Assembly (NCBI GenBank): GCA_016708305.1
Contig: JADJGB010000002.1
Coordinates: 124,001-188,000 of the forward strand
Source of the DNA: Sphingobacteriales bacterium
GTDB taxonomy: Bacteria > Bacteroidota > Bacteroidia > Chitinophagales > Chitinophagaceae
Direction of reading: 5' to 3'
DNA length: 64,000 nt
This document shows positions 1-8,394 of the stretch, in pieces. Both the position numbers and the translations under genes were made by a program. Within the stretch, counting starts at the first letter, position 1. Each line of letters starts with the position of its first letter. The notes beneath the pieces were generated by a model that saw only the letters and a program-made list of their open reading frames with translations, was not told the DNA's origin and did no database searches.

Positions 1-1
1 C

Positions 2-409
2 AAATTTCGCTTTCATATACCGCTTTTAGGCAGCCACCTGAGTTTATTTACGGTCACAGCTACACTTACCAGTCTTTTGATTACTATTTACGGGATGAGC
101 ATGTCGCCCGACCAAAGTAATCCGATGATGAAGTACATGCCGTATATCTTCCCGTTTTTCATGTTATTTTTCTTCAACAACATGCCGTCGGCGCTCACAT
201 GGTATTATACGGTATCCAATCTGGTAACGCTGGGACTACAGTTTGTGATTCAGAATTATATTATTGACCATAATAAGATTTTGGCAAAAATTCAGGAAAC
301 CCGAAAGAAGCCGAAAGCAAAATCGAAGTGGCAGGAAAGGTTGGAACAAATGCAGTCCACCCAAAAAGATCTTCAGGAAAGACAACAGAAGATAAAAAAT
401 AAAAAATAG
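2..409 (+). CDS. yidC: Membrane protein insertase YidC, C-terminal part (5' end outside window)
   Basis: YidC/Oxa1 family insertase, which integrates and folds inner-membrane proteins with or without SecYEG. The reading frame is open from base 2, so only about the last 135 residues are present and the start lies upstream of the window. Visible are the hydrophobic segment around PYIFPFFMLFFFNN, the final transmembrane segment TWYYTVSNLVTLGLQ typical of the YidC C-terminus, and a lysine/arginine-rich cytoplasmic tail (KKPKAKSKWQERLEQ) like the ribosome-contacting tails of Bacteroidota YidC. An in-frame TTG at position 77 is internal and is not a start. Identification rests on recognised family sequence; the reading frame shows no defect. 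Confidence 0.93.
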   Translation, partial: KFRFHIPLLGSHLSLFTVTATLTSLLITIYGMSMSPDQSNPMMKYMPYIFPFFMLFFFNNMPSALTWYYTVSNLVTLGLQFVIQNYIIDHNKILAKIQETRKKPKAKSKWQERLEQMQSTQKDLQERQQKIKNKK

Positions 410-419
410 AAATAGAATC

Positions 420-440
420 CGGGTGGCAGCCCGTATTTTT
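420..440 (+). terminator. Possible weak terminator after yidC
   Basis: CGGGT and GCCCG can pair around a four-base loop (positions 420-433, the last pair being T-G), followed by TATTTTTT. The stem is only four or five pairs, so this is a weak call based on position just after the yidC stop. Confidence 0.35.
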
Positions 441-516
441 TATCTATGGGCTAAAAATTTGGCTTAAAGCAACTTATTGCCTATTTTGAGCCGTCTTAAA
501 AGCGATAAAACAGATA

Positions 517-1173
517 ATGAAGAAGATATTTTTAAGTGCGCTAGCCCTATTTGTAATGATTTCGGTAGTTCTTGGCCAAAAAAAACTAACCGAAGCCACC
601 ATTTATTATGATATTGTCATCAATACCAACAGCAGTACTCCGGGCGCAGCCGACCTGATGGACGGAGCCACCAATATTGTTTACCTCAAGGGTAACTCCA
701 GCCGGGCAGATATGATTAGTTCACTGGGAACCCAGTCCACCATTATTGACGGAAAAACCAATGGCGCCACCATTTTAAAAGAATACGGCGACCAGAAATA
801 TATGATTACCCTCACTCCTGCCGACTGGAAAAATTATAATAAAAAATATGATGGAGTAACCTATACCATTGAAAATGAATTCAAAAAAATAGCAGGTTAT
901 AACTGCCAGAAAGCGGTTGGCAAACTTTCTGACGGCACCACTTTTACTGTTTATTTTACAAAAGACCTGGTTCCGGTAAACAATGAGTTTCAATATATTA
1001 ATAAAAACCTACCCGGACTGGCTATGCAATACGAAGCAGCACAGGGTAAGGCTAAAGTAACATATACAGTATCTAATATTGATTTTTCAATAGTTCCTTT
1101 GGCAAAATTTGACCTGCCAAAATCTGGCTACAGGGTGATGACTTATGCCGAAAGTACTCAGGGGAAACAATAG
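517..1173 (+). CDS. Secreted protein of unknown function, GLPGLI/DUF4412-like
   Basis: A 218-residue exported protein with a clear N-terminal signal peptide (MKKIFLSALALFVMISVVLG, cleavage near residue 20). The mature part is beta-rich with many short Thr/Gly/Asn turns. A NLPGLAMQYE segment near residue 165 resembles the LPGL motif of GLPGLI and DUF4412 envelope proteins of Bacteroidota, and the segment GYNCQKAVGK before it matches the usual pattern in which a conserved Cys precedes that motif. The function of these families is unknown. The gene stands alone on the plus strand between yidC and a small outer-membrane beta-barrel gene. Family assignment is from pattern memory and moderately sure; the coding call is strong. 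Confidence 0.75.
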   Translation: MKKIFLSALALFVMISVVLGQKKLTEATIYYDIVINTNSSTPGAADLMDGATNIVYLKGNSSRADMISSLGTQSTIIDGKTNGATILKEYGDQKYMITLTPADWKNYNKKYDGVTYTIENEFKKIAGYNCQKAVGKLSDGTTFTVYFTKDLVPVNNEFQYINKNLPGLAMQYEAAQGKAKVTYTVSNIDFSIVPLAKFDLPKSGYRVMTYAESTQGKQ

Positions 1174-1281
1174 TTTCAGAATATTAATTACAGACCTTAT
1201 GTTTGCATATTGTTTTAAAAGCACAATGTGCAATTTTTTTTTGGCAGTGTATGACCGATTTTGAATACAAATTATAAAAGA

Positions 1282-1957
1282 ATGAAAAGAATTGGGCTGA
1301 TTTTGGTTTTAGTAATGATATCTTCGGTTATTTATGCCCAGTTTAGCGCCGGAATAAGAGGCGGAGGCGGATTGGCTACCCTGCATACCAAAGGTTCTGA
1401 AACAAAATTTTTCAGGGCAACGCCCGGCTGGCAGGCCGGTATTTTTGCTGCTCAGGGTATAAGCAGAACTTTTCAGTTACAGGCTTCGCTGGATTTAACT
1501 TCTAAAGGTTATCGCGATTTTGTCCGCTACGGAAAAATTAAATTTAATGATTACTACAGAGTCAATTATCTTGAACTGACGCCTCAGTTTTTCATAACTC
1601 CTCGGGCAGGCAAAGGGAAAATCCTTGCCGGTGTTGGCCTTTCTGTAGGCTACGGACTTGGTGGCAGGTGGAAGCAAAAGAGCTTTATGGATTCGATACC
1701 GAGTACTCATGGCAAGCTGATTTTTTGTAAATGCCCTGAAGGATGCCGGCAACGATATTAGTACCGGTGTTTATGGCAAAAAAACCGATATTGGAGCCAA
1801 TCTGTCCTTAGGCTATCAGTTCAACCATAAAGTATCGGCTTTGATCAACGCCAAAGCAAGCCGTTACAATATTGCACCCAAAAATTTCGGGCAAAAACCG
1901 AATTATGATGACAGAAACTATGGAATCAATTTAATTTTACAATACGCTGTCTTTTAG
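1282..1957 (+). CDS. PorT-like outer-membrane beta-barrel protein, frameshifted
   Basis: Small outer-membrane beta-barrel of the PorT/OMP_b-brl_2 type, about 224 residues when repaired. The start is the ATG at 1282, which gives a signal peptide (MKRIGLILVLVMISSVIYAQ); an upstream TTG only adds seven unlikely residues. Alternating hydrophobic strands (FSAGIRGGGGLATLH, LAGVGLSVGYGLGGR) and a C-terminal aromatic strand (NLILQYAVF) fit a barrel that inserts in the outer membrane. The frame breaks twice: after GGRWK near 1676 (an AAAA run) and near 1725 (a TTTTTT run). Both breaks are repaired by one added base, restoring ELYGFDTEYSWQADF and then VNALKDAGNDISTG. Function beyond barrel formation is unknown. 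Confidence 0.7.
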
Positions 1958-2036
1958 TACCATTGTTGCACAAAAACTGTATTAACCCTTCTTCTTTCAA
2001 ATGAAGATAAGTAATTGCAATTCAGTAAAGAAGTCG

Positions 2037-3692
2037 CTATTTTTTCTTCCAAAAATGTTCAATTTCTTCCAAAGTTTTACCTTTGGTTTCAGGAACCATT
2101 TTCCACATAAATATTGCCGATAAAATACCCATGATTCCATAAATCCAATAGGCAAACCCGTGATTAAATTTTTCTGTGAGCCACATGCTATCATTTAACA
2201 TGGGGAAGGTAAGCGATACCACCCAGTTGGCTATCCATTGGGCAGCCACCGCTATTGAAAGTGCGCCGCGAATACTGTTTGGAAAAATTTCGGCCAACAA
2301 AACCCAGCAAACCGGTCCCCAGCTCATGGCAAAGGATGCAGTGTATGTAAGCATAAACACTAAAGCCAAAACACCCACTTTGTTAAAATAGAACGTCAGC
2401 CCAAGCGCTATCATACTTATCGCCATACCGACAGAACCAATTATCATGAGTGGTTTTCTTCCAAATTTATCTACCGTGAGGATGGCCACTACCGTAAAGA
2501 GGAGGTTTACTGCTCCCACAATGATTGTCTGTAGTAAAGAAGAATCCGTAGAAGCGCCCATATTTCTGAAAATATTTCCTGCGTAATATAGCACTACATT
2601 GATACCTACAAACTGCTGAAATACCGACAGCATGATTCCAATAAATATAATAAAAAACCCATACGACAACCAGGGTGCATTTATTTCGTGCAAGGTGCCC
2701 TTGATTTCTTTCAATATATTAGGCGCAGTTTCTTTGCCTGCTATTTTTTCAAGAACACTCAAAGCTTTTTTATCTTCTCCTTTCATGGCCAGATAGCGAG
2801 GTGTTTCGGGCACAAAAAACAAGAGAATTAAAAAAATAATTGCAGGAATAGCCCCTGAAAAGAACATCCACCGCCATCCTGTATGGGTAAGCCATTCCTC
2901 ATCACCCTGACGGGCAATAAAATAATTCACAAAATAGATTATCAACATCCCAAAAATAATAGCAAACTGGTTAAACGAAACCAATTTGCCTCTTATTTTG
3001 GCAGGAGCTATTTCTGCAATATACATTGGGGATATCATTGAGGCAATGCCCACACCTATCCCGCCGACAATGCGGAAAATAACAAATGAATATACATCCA
3101 GTGTTCCAAAAATATTAAACGCCTCCGGTTTCCATGCCCCTATGGCAGATACAAGAAATGAAACAGCAGCAATCAGCAGGCCATTTTTTCTTCCTAAAGA
3201 TTTTGAAATGAACCCAGACAAGGCTCCTCCAATTACACAACCAATCAAAGCGCTGGCAATAACAAATCCTTTTACGGCATCTATGGTGTCCTTAATGGCA
3301 GCATTGTCTTGCGGCAAAGGTTTTGCCAAAAAGAAATAAGCCCATACCGCAAGCAAAACAAGTATCAACAACGATACCGATGTTCCCTTCTGCCTGCCCA
3401 ATAGTTTTAATATTTGCCCGCAAATAATTACTCCCACTACAAACAGCACAATTACCAACATAGCCCTGTACTGGCTAATAACCTGTAAAATGTTTTGCAC
3501 ATAACTGTTATTTTCGGGATCGCCGATATAAAAGCCTACCAATGATTTTTCGGCCCCGTTTACCACCGCCGTATCATATCCAAATAATAAACCGCCCAAG
3601 GTGGCTACCAGTGTGAGCGCTACAGTATATACAGGATTCCCTTTGCTATAAGCCGTTGCCGATTGCTTGGAAGAGGTATCAATAAATGCCAT
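2037..3692 (-). CDS. xylE: D-xylose:proton symporter XylE, MFS sugar porter
   Basis: Major facilitator sugar porter of 551 residues that moves D-xylose with a proton across the inner membrane. Seen: GGLLFGYDTAVVNG in the first transmembrane segment, the RXXGGXGXG pattern (RIVGGIGVGIASM) with the following PMYIAEIAP motif, the PETPRYLAMKG motif in the central loop, QQFVGINVVLYY in the seventh segment, and PETKGKTLEEIE near the C-terminus, all sugar-porter signatures. An extra pair of membrane segments is inserted after helix 1, a feature of Bacteroidota XylE. It is last in the leftward xylB-xylA-xylE run, 61 bp after xylA, which supports xylose rather than another sugar. The frame is intact. 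Confidence 0.92.
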   Translation of the reverse strand: MAFIDTSSKQSATAYSKGNPVYTVALTLVATLGGLLFGYDTAVVNGAEKSLVGFYIGDPENNSYVQNILQVISQYRAMLVIVLFVVGVIICGQILKLLGRQKGTSVSLLILVLLAVWAYFFLAKPLPQDNAAIKDTIDAVKGFVIASALIGCVIGGALSGFISKSLGRKNGLLIAAVSFLVSAIGAWKPEAFNIFGTLDVYSFVIFRIVGGIGVGIASMISPMYIAEIAPAKIRGKLVSFNQFAIIFGMLIIYFVNYFIARQGDEEWLTHTGWRWMFFSGAIPAIIFLILLFFVPETPRYLAMKGEDKKALSVLEKIAGKETAPNILKEIKGTLHEINAPWLSYGFFIIFIGIMLSVFQQFVGINVVLYYAGNIFRNMGASTDSSLLQTIIVGAVNLLFTVVAILTVDKFGRKPLMIIGSVGMAISMIALGLTFYFNKVGVLALVFMLTYTASFAMSWGPVCWVLLAEIFPNSIRGALSIAVAAQWIANWVVSLTFPMLNDSMWLTEKFNHGFAYWIYGIMGILSAIFMWKMVPETKGKTLEEIEHFWKKK

Positions 3693-3753
3693 AAGTCTTA
3701 AAATTGAAATTGTTAAAAATGATGCTTAGTTTCAGGCCGACATCAAAAAATTA

Positions 3754-5081
3754 TTAAATATTGTTGTTAATGATATTTTCCAAGTATTCCTGCCTTCCGC
3801 TGATCATTTTTGGTTCACCTTTCTTAATTGCAAATTCTCTCAGGTTTTCAAGCGACAATTTACCTTCTTCAAATTCTTTGCCCTTACCACTATCAAATGA
3901 AGCATAACGATCGGTTCTTATTTTTTTGTACTCAGAATTATTGAGAATATTATCTGCCACTATCAGCGCTCTTGCAAAACTGTCCATACCTCCGATGTGG
4001 GCATAGAAAAGATCGGACATGTCGGTACTGTTACGTCTGATTTTTGCATCAAAATTGATGCCTCCCCCTGCAAAGCCACCGGCTTCAAGTATTACCAGCA
4101 TCGCTTCGGTAAGTTCATAAATATTATTGGGAAACTGATCGGTATCCCAGCCATTTTGATAGTCGCCACGATTAGCATCCATGCTGCCCAACATTCCCAC
4201 ATCAGCAGCACACTGCAATTCATGTTGGAAAGTATGACCTGCAAGAGTAGCGTGGTTAACTTCAATGTTGATTTTGAAATCATCCAGCAGGTTATATTGC
4301 CTTAAAAATCCAACAACTGTTTCTGTGTCATAATCATATTGGTGCTTACTGGGTTCGCAGGGTTTAGGTTCTATAAAGAATGTTCCTTCAAAACCATTTG
4401 CCCTTGCATAATCTTTTGCCATATACAAAAACCTGGCGAGATGTTCCTTCTCTCTTTTCATATTGGTATTCAGCAGGCTCATGTAACCTTCTCTGCCACC
4501 CCAGAAAACGTAATTCTCTCCCCCTAAGGCAATGGTGGCATCCAGGGCGGCTTTTACCTGTGCGGCACCGTGAGCCAATACGTGAATATCGGGGTTTGTG
4601 GCAGCGCCATTCATATATCGTTTATTAGAAAACAGATTGGCAGTACCCCACAACAACTTTACACCACTTTCTTCTTGTTTTTGTTTCAGGTATTTGGTCA
4701 TGACTTGCAAACGCTTGTCGTTTTCGGCAATGTCATTTGTGTAGTCCACCACATCCACATCATGAAAACAATAATAAGGTAGCCCTAATTTGGTAATAAA
4801 TTCAAAAGCGGCATCAGCCTTATCTTTTGCTCTCCTGATAGGATCTTCCTTTTTGTACCAGGGGAACAAATGGGTAGGTTCGCCAAACGGATCAGCGCCA
4901 CTACCGGTAAAACTGTGCCAGTAGGCACATGCAAAACGAAGCCAGTCTTTCATTTTCTTACCTGCTACAACTTTTTTTCGTCATACCATCTGAAAGCAAG
5001 TGGATTGTCAGTTTGTAACCCTTCGTATTTAATTTGTCCGATTCCTTTAAAAAACTCGGTTTTGCCCTTTGTGATAGCCAT
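3754..5081 (-). CDS. xylA: Xylose isomerase XylA, one-base frameshift near the N-terminus
   Basis: Converts D-xylose to D-xylulose in the cytoplasm. The long uninterrupted part begins at MKDWLRFACAYWHSF, but the true start is the ATG at 5081, giving MAITKGKTEFFKGIGQ and about 442 residues, the normal length of the Bacteroidota enzyme. The two parts are separated by a run of seven T (4972-4978 on the plus strand) where eight would restore WYDEKKVVAGKK. Seen in the body: CFHDVDVVDYTND with the catalytic His, FIEPKPCEPSKHQYD with a metal-binding Glu, and NFDAKIRR near the C-terminus. It lies between xylB and xylE on the same strand. The missing T is most likely a sequence error, since everything downstream is normal. 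Confidence 0.92.
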
Positions 5082-5165
5082 AATATTAATTTTAAAATTT
5101 ATTGTATAATAAGATTCTGATGAAATAATAAATAATATTGTTAGATTTTCTCATTCTTTAACTTT

Positions 5166-6638
5166 TTAAAGATGCTTATGCAGTTCGTGTTTCCATTGCA
5201 AGTATAGTTCATCATACAAACCTGCATCCTTTGGTTGTATGTTTCCGGTTGACTTGCGGCTTTTACCTGCTTCCTCTGCACTGAAAACACCGGCGCCAAT
5301 ACCTGCGCCAATTGCTGCGCCATAGCTCCCATCGCCCTCATAGTATTCCACTTCCACATTATTCACATCAGCAAAGCTTTGGGAAAACACATTACTCAAA
5401 AACATATTGGCTTTTGCGGCCCTGACAACTTGTGGCTTCATTCCGTTTTCCCTCATGATGTCAAGCCCATAGCGAAACGAAAAAGCAATCCCTTCCTGGA
5501 CGGCTCTTGCCAAATGAGCAATAGTGTGGAAATTAAAATCGATATTATGTATATGTGCGCCAATTATTTTATTGTTCAACATCCTTTCTGCGCCATTGCC
5601 AAATGGCAACGCTTTCAAACCTTCAGCGCCTGGCTTAATTTTTTCTGCAAGGTTATTGAGTTCCTCATAACTCATGTGCCTGCCTGATATGGTTTTAACC
5701 CAATGATTAAAAATACCGGTACCATTGATGCAAAGCAAAACGCCAATATTCTTATTGGTGGTAGCATAATTAACATGGGCAAAACTGTTTATCCGCGATT
5801 GTGTATCGAAACAAAGCTGGTTAGTAACGCCATAAATAACTCCCGATGTGCCTGCGGTAGTGGCCACTTCTCCAGGTTGCAAAACATTAAGCGCCAAAGC
5901 ATTGTTTGGCTGGTCACCCGCTTTGTAGGTAACAGGAATACCTTCTTTCAACGATAGCTTTTCTGCAATTTCCTTTTTCAAAGTGCCATGCGAAGAGAAT
6001 AATGGTTGCACCGGTGGCATCAGTGATTCACTGAACCCATAATAATTTAAAATATCTTTTGAAACTTCATCCTTTTGAAAATCCCAAAGTACGCCTTCGG
6101 ACAATGCAGAAATACTGGTATTTATCTCGCCGGTAAATTTCATGGCAATAAAATCTCCGGGGAGCATTATTTTATCGGTTTGTGCAAAAACAGAGGGTTC
6201 ATTTTGCTTAACCCATGCCAGTTTGCTGGCAGTAAAGTTGCCCGGAGAGTTGAGTAAGGTGGACAGGCATTTTTGTTCTCCAATGTTCTCAAAGGCATCA
6301 TGGCCTATATTCACTGCCCTGCTGTCGCACCATATTATGGAATGGCGCAGTACATTCTGTTCTTTGTCCACCATCACCAAACCGTGCATTTGATAGGCAA
6401 TGCCAATAGCTGCAATATCCTTTGGGTTGTATTGACCATTGGCATTACATTTTGAAACCGCCTGTTGCACAAAGTGCCACCAATGATCAGGGTCTTGCTC
6501 GGCCCATCCGGGATGTGCAGAAATAATTTCAGCTTCCGTTTCGGGATAGCTTGCCGACGCTAAAAGCTTTTGAGACTGCGCATCAATAACAGATGCTTTT
6601 ACAGAAGACGTGCCCAGATCGAGGCCAAGTAGATACAT
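5166..6638 (-). CDS. xylB: Xylulokinase XylB
   Basis: FGGY-family kinase of 490 residues that phosphorylates D-xylulose to xylulose 5-phosphate, the entry to the pentose phosphate pathway. Seen: the N-terminal phosphate-binding loop GLDLGTSSVKASV (residues 5-17), the substrate-side YQMHGLVMVD (82-91), the catalytic aspartate in KAGDQPNNA (Asp242), and a glycine-rich YEGDGSYGAAIGAG segment near the C-terminus. The length is normal and the frame is clean. It is the first gene of the leftward xylB-xylA-xylE run, 84 bp before the repaired xylA start, and is divergent from the LacI-type regulator across a 560-bp spacer holding two operator-like palindromes. Confidence 0.93.
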   Translation of the reverse strand: MYLLGLDLGTSSVKASVIDAQSQKLLASASYPETEAEIISAHPGWAEQDPDHWWHFVQQAVSKCNANGQYNPKDIAAIGIAYQMHGLVMVDKEQNVLRHSIIWCDSRAVNIGHDAFENIGEQKCLSTLLNSPGNFTASKLAWVKQNEPSVFAQTDKIMLPGDFIAMKFTGEINTSISALSEGVLWDFQKDEVSKDILNYYGFSESLMPPVQPLFSSHGTLKKEIAEKLSLKEGIPVTYKAGDQPNNALALNVLQPGEVATTAGTSGVIYGVTNQLCFDTQSRINSFAHVNYATTNKNIGVLLCINGTGIFNHWVKTISGRHMSYEELNNLAEKIKPGAEGLKALPFGNGAERMLNNKIIGAHIHNIDFNFHTIAHLARAVQEGIAFSFRYGLDIMRENGMKPQVVRAAKANMFLSNVFSQSFADVNNVEVEYYEGDGSYGAAIGAGIGAGVFSAEEAGKSRKSTGNIQPKDAGLYDELYLQWKHELHKHL

Positions 6639-7025
6639 ACAATTTTAATTTAGAATTAAAAATCATCTTAAAATAGCTGAATTAGATTCAGTGCAAATAA
6701 ACTTTCTCCTCTTTTTGGATCAATAACCTCTTCATGAACATTATTGCATTTCTCATTCAATAATATTTTTCGCACCCAACAGATTGTCAGATATTGCATG
6801 GCAATTTTTATTTCAGCACATTTATATCCTTAAAAAAGAGCATTTCAATAACAAGAATACTTTATATTATTCCATATTCCACCCGCAAATTAGCTTGCCC
6901 TAATTTTTTAGTTATACAAACAATTGAACAAACCCATCACAAACAACCATTTGCAAACCATTAATGATTATTATAACGTTCAAAAAATTTATCACTTTAG
7001 ATTTTGGTTCAAAAATAGTTAAAAA
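6639..7025. other. Divergent spacer between xylB and the regulator gene
   Basis: AT-rich non-coding stretch carrying the control region for the leftward xyl run and part of that for the rightward regulator. I see no ORF of note and no clear -7 box. The two operator-like palindromes listed separately lie at its right side. Confidence 0.6.
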
Positions 7026-7039
7026 TGTAATCGATTGCA
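7026..7039. promoter_or_regulatory. LacI-type operator copy 1
   Basis: TGTAATCGATTGCA, a CG-centred near-palindrome of the form bound by LacI-family repressors. The same 13-base core recurs 161 bp downstream directly before the regulator start. The copy faces both the leftward xyl run and the regulator, so it is a good candidate for control of both. Binding is inferred. Confidence 0.7.
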
Positions 7040-7186
7040 TTTTTTTATATTTTTTTTCAAAAATTATCCTTTCTTCAATTGGGAGTATCAGTTGACTGTG
7101 AAACTATTTTAACGAAAAAATAAGTCAAATTTCAGTAAAATATATTTTGGCCTTATAAAATAATCATTAGATTTGCTAATAAATAT

Positions 7187-7200
7187 TGTAATCGATTGCG
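7187..7200. promoter_or_regulatory. LacI-type operator copy 2, abutting the regulator start codon
   Basis: TGTAATCGATTGCG ends at the base before the regulator ATG at 7201. Thirteen of 14 bases match the copy at 7026. A repressor bound here would block transcription through the start region, so negative autoregulation is the simplest reading. The regulator has no room for a Shine-Dalgarno sequence other than this site. Confidence 0.7.
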
Positions 7201-8242
7201 ATGAATACAAAAAAAGATATCACCATTTATGATATTGCCAGAAAGCTGAAGGTTTCTTCTGCTACAGTTAGTCGCGCACTAAACGACAGCGAAAGCACTA
7301 ATAAAAACACAAAAAAGTTAGTTAAGGATACCGCAAACCAAATGGGATACCGGCATAATACTTTTGCCAGCAGTTTGAGAAATCAAAAAACGAATACTAT
7401 TGGCGTATTAATGCATGAACTGAACAGTAGTTTTATCACATCTGTTTTAACCGGCATTGAAAAAGTAACAAACGAAACAGGTTACGATATCATCATTGCC
7501 CACTCATCCGAATCCTTAAAAAAAGAAATCGCAAACGTGCAAAATCTGTTTCACAAAAGAGTAGATGGCTTAATCGCTTCTTTATCGAATGAAACAAAAA
7601 ATCTGGATCATTTTCAACCCTTCTTCGATAAAAAATACCTATTGTATTTTATGACAGAGTAGATGAAAACAGCGACACAACCAAAGTAATAATCAATAAT
7701 TTTAAAGCAGCCTACGAACTTACCAGGCACTTACTGGAACAGGGTTGTAAAAAAATTATATTGGTAACCGGCAGTCTGGACAGAAATGTGTATTCTGAAA
7801 GGAGACGAGGCTATCAGGCAGCATTGAAAGATTTTAATATCCCTTACAGAAAAGAATGGGTATTGGTAAAGGATCTCACAAAAAAAATGGGCGAAGAAGC
7901 AGCAATGGAAGCGTTGAAAATGAAACCGTTACCCGATGCGGCTTTTATCACGCACGATTTTTCGGCTGCCGCTTTTATGCAGACAGTAAGAAAACACGGA
8001 GTAAAAGTGCCTGAGGATATGGCTATTGCCGGCTTCAATAATGACACGTAAGTAAATTTGTGGAGCCTCAATTAACCACAATTGATTACCCCGGCAGGGA
8101 TATGGGAGAAATTGCGGCCAGGACTTTAGTTAATCATCTAAAAGGGATATCAGACCTTGGTTTGATGAAAACAATAATTATCCGGTCAGAATTAATTGTA
8201 AGAGAGTCATCACAAAGAAGGCTGGAACCTAAAGTAAGTTAG
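7201..8242 (+). CDS. LacI-family transcriptional regulator, probable xylose-regulon repressor; two frameshifts
   Basis: A LacI/GalR-type regulator of about 347 residues. The N-terminus TIYDIARKLKVSSATVSRAL is the classic LacI helix-turn-helix and hinge entry. It is followed by NTIGVLMHELNSSF, the start of the periplasmic-binding-protein-like effector domain, and by the C-terminal LTTIDYPGRDMGEIAARTLVNHL typical of the family. The frame breaks near 7640 (restoring IVFYDRVDENSDTTKV) and near 8048 (restoring NNDTVSKFVEPQL); each needs one added base. Its position between xylBAE and beta-xylosidase genes, and the two matching operators upstream, point to control of xylose use. The effector is not shown by the sequence. 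Confidence 0.85.
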
Positions 8243-8244
8243 TT

Positions 8245-8394
8245 ATGAGAAAGATGTTATTCTCAGCTTTATTAATTCTGCTCCTTCATAATTCAGCTTT
8301 TTGCGGGAATGGTTATAATTTATGGCTTCATCATAATAAAATTGAAACCAAAACGCTTTCTAAAAATCATCAACAACAATTTAGAACTTTATGA
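8245..8394 (+). pseudogene. 49-codon ORF resembling the start of a GH67 alpha-glucuronidase
   Basis: A short open frame begins two bases after the regulator stop and overlaps the GH43 start as ATGA at 8391-8394. It encodes a signal peptide (MRKMLFSALLILLLHNSAFC) followed by GNGYNLWLHHNKIETKT and stops at residue 49. The GYNLWLHHNKI segment resembles the first mature residues of GH67 alpha-glucuronidases (pattern GYxLWLRYxxI), and a GH67 gene would be expected next to xylan-debranching genes. I infer that most of a GH67 gene was deleted, leaving the 5' stub. Alternatives are a genuine short secreted peptide or a leader that couples translation to GH43. The match is short. Confidence 0.5.

Noticed and set aside
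2986..3339. Long open frame opposite xylE (117 codons)
   Set aside because: Antisense shadow of a well-supported transporter gene; no start context or family resemblance.
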